Of a DNA stretch of 64,000 nt, positions 62,962-64,000 are shown one piece after another. The notes beneath the pieces are model-generated. The model worked only from the letters and a program-made list of their open reading frames with translations. It did no database searches and had not been told where the DNA came from. The translations under genes and the position numbers were made by a program. Numbering within the stretch: position 1 is the stretch's first letter; each line of letters begins with the position of its first letter. Source of the DNA: SIG78 sp036677805 (GTDB lineage: Bacteria > Verrucomicrobiota > Lentisphaeria > Victivallales > Victivallaceae); assembly GCA_036677805.1 (NCBI GenBank), contig JAVBVS010000004.1, positions 62,001-126,000 of the forward strand. Direction: 5' to 3'.

Positions 62962-63740
62962 TGAAACTGGAACTGACTCGCCCGCTGGTGGTGTTCGATA
63001 TTGAAAGCACCGGGACCAATCCTTACCGCGACCGGATCGTCGAGCTGGCGGTGGTCAAAATTCAACCCGACGGCACCCGGCAGGAAATCGTGCGGCGGCT
63101 CAATCCGTCGATGCCGATTCCGCCGGGCGCAACCGCCGTGCACGGCATCACCGACGCCGACGTGGCCGACTGTCCGACCTTCGATGTGGTGGCGCACAAT
63201 CTGTTTCACTATCTGGAAGGTTGCGATCTCGCCGGTTACAACATCGTGAAATTCGATATTCCGATGCTGCAGGAGGAGTTCAAGCGCGCCGGGCTGGCGC
63301 TCGGTCTGGCCGATCGCAAGCTGGTCGATGTGTTCAACATCTTCTGCCGGCTCTATCCGCGCACGTTGAGCGCGGCGTATGAGTTCTTCTGCGGCGGCAA
63401 GCTCGAGGATGCGCACAGCGCGCTGGCCGACACCGACGCCACCTTTGCGGTACTGCTCGGGCAGATTGAAAAACATGCCGAGCTGCCGACCGACATTGCC
63501 GGGCTGGCGGCGTTTTCGGCCGCGCGCGACGCCGATTTCATCGATGCCGAAGGCCGCTTCAAATTTTCCGGCGACGAGGCGGTGGTCAACTTCGGCAAGA
63601 ATTCGGGTCGCCGGCTGCGCGAACTCGCCGCCGAGGATCCCGGATTCCTGAAGTGGATGCTGCGCTCGGATTTTTCCGAAGAAGTCAAGACCATCGTCCG
63701 GGACGCGCTGACCGGAAAGTTTCCCGCCCGGGAAGCGTGA
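62958..63740 (+). CDS. 3'-5' exonuclease, DnaQ/DEDD family
   Basis: 260 residues. Exo I: VVFDIESTGT (D14, E16); Exo II near LAGYNIVKFDIP; Exo III: HSALADTDAT. The C-terminal third (from INFGK-like VVNFGKNSGRRLRE, LKWMLRSDF) matches a small domain found after such exonucleases in Bacteroidetes-like genomes. Not tied to a DNA polymerase gene here; probably a proofreading or repair nuclease. Confidence 0.88.
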   Translation: MMKLELTRPLVVFDIESTGTNPYRDRIVELAVVKIQPDGTRQEIVRRLNPSMPIPPGATAVHGITDADVADCPTFDVVAHNLFHYLEGCDLAGYNIVKFDIPMLQEEFKRAGLALGLADRKLVDVFNIFCRLYPRTLSAAYEFFCGGKLEDAHSALADTDATFAVLLGQIEKHAELPTDIAGLAAFSAARDADFIDAEGRFKFSGDEAVVNFGKNSGRRLRELAAEDPGFLKWMLRSDFSEEVKTIVRDALTGKFPAREA

Positions 63741-63755
63741 CCGGTTCCGGAAACG

Positions 63756-64000
63756 TCAATCCATCACGATGCCGCGCAGACCCCGGAGCCGGGTCTTGCC
63801 GGTGGGAAAGCTCCGGGCGAAGGCGAGCAGTTCGCTGTCGCTGTAAGTCGGACGCAAGGTCAGGGCATCGTCGAGCACTTCGACCGGATTGAACTGCTGC
63901 AACGTCCAGTCGTGCACCCCCAGCGCCGTCAATTCCGCGCGCATGGCGGCCAGGTCTTCCGGCGAAAGCAGATCGCGGTGCACCGTGGTGCGCACGTCGG
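63756..64000 (-). CDS. nrdG: Probable anaerobic NTP-reductase activating protein, C-terminal part
   Basis: Only the last ~80 residues are inside the window; the start lies beyond the right edge (the frame is open to the end). DVRTTVHRDLLSPEDL is the strand-helix pattern seen near the end of radical-SAM activases such as NrdG, followed by LGVHDWTLQQFNPVEV. The iron-sulfur CxxxCxxC is not visible, so another radical-SAM protein is possible. It converges on the exonuclease. Confidence 0.5.
   Translation of the reverse strand, partial: DVRTTVHRDLLSPEDLAAMRAELTALGVHDWTLQQFNPVEVLDDALTLRPTYSDSELLAFARSFPTGKTRLRGLRGIVMD

Overview
This 64-kb window is GC-rich, gene-dense chromosomal DNA from a diderm (Gram-negative) bacterium. 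lpxA (lipid A), an ExbB/ExbD proton-channel pair and a DsbD-type electron carrier show the outer envelope. LL-diaminopimelate aminotransferase (DapL), a solitary TrpB2, a GyrB with a long C-terminal insertion, an ApgM-like mutase and a protein with the DUF1559-type pilin-like tail together suggest the PVC group, most likely Lentisphaerota (Victivallis-like). That placement is inference; no rRNA lies in the window. I see no insertion sequence, prophage or CRISPR array. Nearly everything reads as core genome.

Layout. 1-5952: gltB (3' part)-gltD-dapF-dapL, glutamate supply and lysine/peptidoglycan precursor synthesis. 6028-8443: gap and pgk, separated by an intrinsic terminator. 8663-13304: a lone ABC ATPase, gyrB, recA. 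13445-21673: a tight co-directional run of a secreted TPR protein, ExbB, ExbD, a TonB-like protein, a membrane zinc ribbon, a thioredoxin, DsbD and a glycosyltransferase; this is the most unusual gene set here. 21743-26419: tRNA-Lys(CTT), a lipoprotein with a pilin-like tail, B12-dependent methionine synthase. 26431-32802: comEC (its MBL domain has lost the metal ligands) divergent from mreC-mreD-PBP2-SDR. 32885-38737 (minus): fmt-rng-membrane protein-aroA-trpB2. 38841-40750: folK, purA. 40842-43338 (minus): glycosyltransferase-larE-yhcH. 43513-44759: membrane protein-rsmG. 44769-48565 (minus): trpS-7TM HD phosphodiesterase-ybeY. 48817-50980: fabD-fabG-acpP. 51064-52716 (minus): an OlsB/OlsA-like acyltransferase pair. 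52928-57097 (minus): lpxA, gpmI, ilvN, LacI-type regulator. 57406-63740: M42 peptidase, FHA membrane protein, ftsH, DUF167, ApgM-like protein, exonuclease. The right edge cuts a probable nrdG.

Regulation. Many transcription units start with a clear sigma-70-like promoter of the form TTGnnn-16/17-TATnnT or close to it. Two divergent intergenic regions are notable. One (trpS/fabD) has a perfect palindrome covering both -35 boxes. The other (comEC/mreC) has a nested multi-hairpin element exactly between the two -35 boxes. Several other gene ends carry very long perfect hairpins without a U-tract.

All assignments come from reading motifs and context by eye; no database search was run. Promoters and operators are consensus matches only.
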